From Bacteroidales bacterium (GTDB taxonomy: Bacteria > Bacteroidota > Bacteroidia > Bacteroidales > 4484-276), in the NCBI GenBank assembly GCA_035647615.1, contig DASRND010000034.1, positions 1 to 64,000 on the forward strand: a stretch of DNA of 64,000 nucleotides. The letters are read 5' to 3'. Of the stretch, positions 61,519 to 64,000 are shown one piece after another (position 1 is the stretch's first letter; every line of letters starts with the position of its first letter). The notes below the pieces were generated by a model, which saw nothing but the letters and a program-made list of their open reading frames with translations, was not told the DNA's origin and made no database searches. The position numbers and the translations under genes were made by a program.

Positions 61519-62247
61519 TTATTTTAATACCGATGCGATGATGTCTGCAAAATCGCTGTGCAGCGTTTTCTTTTCTTCTTCGCTTAGCAGGCTCACATCC
61601 ACCGGCGGATGTATGGTGAGCTGCACGGTGACAGGGGTGATTTTTCCGGTAGCTTCCACTATTTTATAAGTGCCGTCGATCGTGAGCGGCACAGCAATGG
61701 CGTTGGCTCCAATCACGAGTTTGAAAGCTCCGGGCTTAAACTTTCCCATGCGACGGCTCCTGCTTCGCGTGCCTTCCGGAAATATCACCATCGGATGTCC
61801 CTGCTGTATCTGCTGGCTGCCACGCTCGATGATGGTGAGCGACTGCCGCACATTTTTCCGATCGATCAAAAGGCAATGCATGGCACGCATCCAAACGTTG
61901 AGAAACGGAACACGTCCCAGCTCCTTTTTAGCAATAAAACCAATCGTTTTTGGGATAAATCCTACGATAAGCGGAATATCGGCAAGTCCCTGATGGTTGC
62001 TCACAAAGCACACCCGATTGCTTGTGGGCAAATTTTCCAACCCATGGATTTTTACTTTGGCACCGCCAACAAAAAGCATTTGTCGCGCATAAAACGAACT
62101 CATGGCGTTGGTGTAACGGTCGGCAAATTTGTTGGCTCTTACAAGATAGGCCAGCAGCGCCGGCACAAGGACAATCGGTGTAAGCAACGCCAGGATGATG
62201 ATGTTGATTACAAACAACACATTACGGAAAGTAAACTTAAATCGCAT
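61519..62247 (-). CDS. plsC: 1-acyl-sn-glycerol-3-phosphate acyltransferase
   Basis: A 242-residue membrane-bound acyltransferase that makes phosphatidic acid from lysophosphatidic acid. Motif I NHQGLAD at 84-90 (H85, D90), the LGRVPFLNVWMRA segment, FPEGTRSRS at 156-164 and VPLTIDGT are present. One or two membrane segments lie at about 9-37. Start at 62247 (MRFKF) is chosen: the upstream ATG at 62295 precedes the -7 box at 62284-62291. It is convergent with the DUF2147 gene; the gap 61410-61518 contains short direct repeats (AATCGTTAATCGTTAATTG). Confidence 0.93.
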   Translation of the reverse strand: MRFKFTFRNVLFVINIIILALLTPIVLVPALLAYLVRANKFADRYTNAMSSFYARQMLFVGGAKVKIHGLENLPTSNRVCFVSNHQGLADIPLIVGFIPKTIGFIAKKELGRVPFLNVWMRAMHCLLIDRKNVRQSLTIIERGSQQIQQGHPMVIFPEGTRSRSRRMGKFKPGAFKLVIGANAIAVPLTIDGTYKIVEATGKITPVTVQLTIHPPVDVSLLSEEEKKTLHSDFADIIASVLK

Positions 62248-62283
62248 GCTGCATTGCTTTTTAGGTTTTATATCTGCAGGCGA

Positions 62284-62291
62284 CAAAATTA
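62284..62291 (-). promoter_or_regulatory. -7 box for plsC
   Basis: Minus-strand TAATTTTG (62291-62284) lies 36 bases before the plsC ATG at 62247 and sets that start. Confidence 0.5.
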
Positions 62292-62311
62292 GCATAAAAG
62301 GCTTTTTAAAC

Positions 62312-62319
62312 TAAATTTG
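62312..62319 (+). promoter_or_regulatory. -7 box for the MFS gene
   Basis: TAAATTTG lies 40 bases before the ATG at 62360, facing the divergent plsC box. Confidence 0.5.
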
Positions 62320-62359
62320 CCCGCCGTAAAGTAACAACAGAAAAAAGGAGTTTAAAAAA

Positions 62360-63655
62360 ATGGCAAAAAAACCACGCCTCTCGTTTTGGCAGATTTGGAA
62401 TATGAGTTTTGGATTTTTAGGAATCCAGTTTGGATTTGCATTGCAGAATGCCAACGCTTCACGCATCTTGCAAACCTTTGGTGCGGAGGTAGAGCATCTC
62501 TCCTGGTTTTGGTTGGTAGCGCCCATCACCGGAATGGTTGTGCAGCCCATAATCGGATATTTCAGCGATCGTACCTGGAACCGATTCGGACGCAGAAGGC
62601 CCTACTTTTTGGTTGGGGCTTTCCTCACCAGTATAGCACTTGTACTCATGCCCAATGCACCAGCCCTGGCAGGTTACATTGCTCCCATGTTTGTTGGTGG
62701 TGGCTTGCTGATGATTATGGATGCTTCTATCAATATTTCCATGGAGCCTTTTAGGGCATTGGTTGCCGACAAGTTGCCTGACGAGCAACATACCCTCGGT
62801 TTTTCTATGCAAACATTATTAATAGGCATTGGTGCTGTGATAGGCTCCTGGCTGCCCTACATTTTAGGAAATTTCCTAGGTTTTTCCACCGAAGCCGAAG
62901 CCGAAGGATTGGTACCTCAAAATGTTACATGGTCGTTTTATTTTGGTGCTGTAGTATTAATTTCTTCCATCATCTATACAGTTTCTACCACAAAAGAATA
63001 TCCGCCGGAGTTTTATGATGAGGAAGAAGACAAATCGGAAATCAAGCAAAAGTTTAAAATCCCTCCCACAATGTGGCAACTTTTGCTGGTTCAGTTTTTC
63101 TCATGGTTTGCACTGTTTTCCATGTGGGTTTATACTACACCTGCTATTGCCCAGCATTATTTCGGCACCACCGACCCCAATTCGGCCGGCTACCAGGATG
63201 CCGGAAACTGGGTTGGGATTTTATTTGGGATTTATAATGGCGTGTCAGCAGTTATTGCCCTTTCGCTTCCCAAAGTCGCCAAAGTTATTGGGCGCAAACC
63301 AACCCACGCTATTGCATTAACCATAGGCGGCTTGTCCTTTCTGTCCTTCGCTCTTATTTCCGATCATCATTTACTCTGGATTCCGATGATTGGCGTAGGT
63401 ATTGCTTGGGGAAGTATTCTGGCCATGCCCTATGCTATGCTGGCCTCTTCCCTTCCTGCAAAACAAATGGGGGTTTTTATGGGATTATTCAATATGTCGA
63501 TCACCATTCCTCAAATTATCAATGGGATTTTCAGTGGTTTGATTTTGAAATATCTCTTCGATGGCGATCCCATCAAGGCCTTATACATGGCCGGAGTACT
63601 GATGATACTTGGAGCGGTGAGTACATTTTTTGTAAGGGATAAGGTTAATCAGTAG
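62360..63655 (+). CDS. MFS transporter, SLC45/glycoside-like
   Basis: A 431-residue inner-membrane carrier with twelve predicted spans. The loop 2-3 motif SDRTWNRFGRRRPYFLVG and the position of MSFGFLGIQFGFALQNANAS in the first span place it with the SLC45-type sugar transporters (SucP/maltose-like) of the major facilitator superfamily. These move di- or oligosaccharides with protons. The central cytoplasmic loop is charged (YDEEEDKSEIKQKFKI). No sugar-hydrolase gene lies beside it, so the substrate is unknown. Confidence 0.9.
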   Translation: MAKKPRLSFWQIWNMSFGFLGIQFGFALQNANASRILQTFGAEVEHLSWFWLVAPITGMVVQPIIGYFSDRTWNRFGRRRPYFLVGAFLTSIALVLMPNAPALAGYIAPMFVGGGLLMIMDASINISMEPFRALVADKLPDEQHTLGFSMQTLLIGIGAVIGSWLPYILGNFLGFSTEAEAEGLVPQNVTWSFYFGAVVLISSIIYTVSTTKEYPPEFYDEEEDKSEIKQKFKIPPTMWQLLLVQFFSWFALFSMWVYTTPAIAQHYFGTTDPNSAGYQDAGNWVGILFGIYNGVSAVIALSLPKVAKVIGRKPTHAIALTIGGLSFLSFALISDHHLLWIPMIGVGIAWGSILAMPYAMLASSLPAKQMGVFMGLFNMSITIPQIINGIFSGLILKYLFDGDPIKALYMAGVLMILGAVSTFFVRDKVNQ

Positions 63656-63881
63656 ATGACAAGACCTGTCAGACCGTGAAAATCTGACAACGTTTGGTGT
63701 TTTAAATGTTTTTTAAAATTATCGAATCTTCAAAAATCACGTAAAGTATTTTTCTACTTTTTTATTGTGATTCCACAAATTCTTGTGGCAAAGCTTTTCA
63801 GATTTTTTACAAAAACTTTATTTGATGGCCAGTGTCACGCTGTTAAACGTTGTTAGCGTTGGCTGATTTTTGAAATCGGAC
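63656..63881. other. Spacer with a TGTCAGA hairpin repeat
   Basis: Non-coding. TGTCAGA (63667-63673) and TCTGACA (63683-63689) form a perfect inverted repeat with a nine-base loop, within GACCTGTCAGAC...; variants of this element are a common intergenic repeat in Bacteroidota. No T-run follows, so it is a weak terminator at best. Confidence 0.4.
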
Positions 63882-64000
63882 ATGAAGCTCAACAGCCCGG
63901 CCGAAACAAATTTCAAGGTAAACAAAGGTTTGTCAGGTTTGTTACCACTACAGATCAATCCATTGCTAACCAATAATCTAAATGATATGGAATACTACAT
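63882..64000 (+). CDS. Possible start of a gene cut by the window edge
   Basis: A frame opens at ATG 63882 (MKLNSPAETNFKVNKG...) and also contains ATG at 63987 (MEYYI), and has no stop before the window ends. With only 39 codons visible no family can be named. ATG 63987 after an A/T-rich stretch may be the true start. Confidence 0.25.
   Translation, partial: MKLNSPAETNFKVNKGLSGLLPLQINPLLTNNLNDMEYY

Overview
The window is chromosomal DNA of a member of the Bacteroidota, most likely class Bacteroidia. Evidence: six secreted proteins end in type 9 secretion (T9SS) sorting domains, at least a dozen genes follow the Bacteroidota promoter pattern (TTTG or TTG, about 19-21 bases, then TAnnTTTG), Shine-Dalgarno sequences are mostly absent, and several gene pairs are typical of the phylum (relA/spoT-fur-purA, holB-ricT, amn-holA beside an HsdR-N protein, and eukaryote-like isocitrate dehydrogenase next to citrate synthase). 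No rRNA, CRISPR array, IS element, phage or plasmid gene was found. Two tRNA genes are present.

Layout. 1-900: repeat-rich spacer with one tiny membrane ORF. 0.97-2.97 kb: ECF sigma factor overlapping a single-span plus beta-barrel protein. 3.15-10.9 kb: secreted M1 peptidase, gpmI, a phosphoesterase, holA, amn, an HsdR-N nuclease-like protein and a SirB1-like protein. 11-33.3 kb: an accessory surface-protein region with a Bax-like lipoprotein, two large subtilisin-like T9SS proteases, a membrane TPR/LuxR regulator, a GH125 mannosidase, a degenerate acylphosphatase and a 2432-residue adhesin-like protein carrying seven BACON repeats. Gene remnants (DUF1016, DUF4160) are scattered through it. 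33.5-50.3 kb: tRNA-Val, holB, ricT, a DCC thiol protein, glycerate kinase, a T9SS type B protein, relA/spoT, fur, purA, nadD, a degenerate cyclase-like protein, gmk, yicC, a LytTR response regulator and tRNA-CAT. 50.4-64 kb: a HAD phosphatase, icd, gltA, yjbQ, a small T9SS protein, acpH, meaB, pyrI, pyrB, an outer-membrane protein with a tiny lipoprotein, ung, a DUF2147 protein, plsC and an MFS transporter.

How the genes fit together. Most of the window is ordinary housekeeping: glycolysis, TCA entry, purine and pyrimidine synthesis, (p)ppGpp, replication clamp loading and uracil repair. The accessory part makes extracellular proteases and adhesins exported by T9SS.

Three observations stand out. 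(1) An unnamed, internally duplicated module of about 300 residues, with repeated YWP motifs, precedes the T9SS tail in three otherwise different proteins. (2) The pyrB leader combines a promoter, a 41-codon leader ORF running through an intrinsic terminator and an ATGA overlap with pyrB, an arrangement resembling enterobacterial pyrBI attenuation. (3) Two TCGACA-N14-TGTCGA palindromes lie exactly 33 bp apart between convergent genes. No complete new defence or mobile system was seen.
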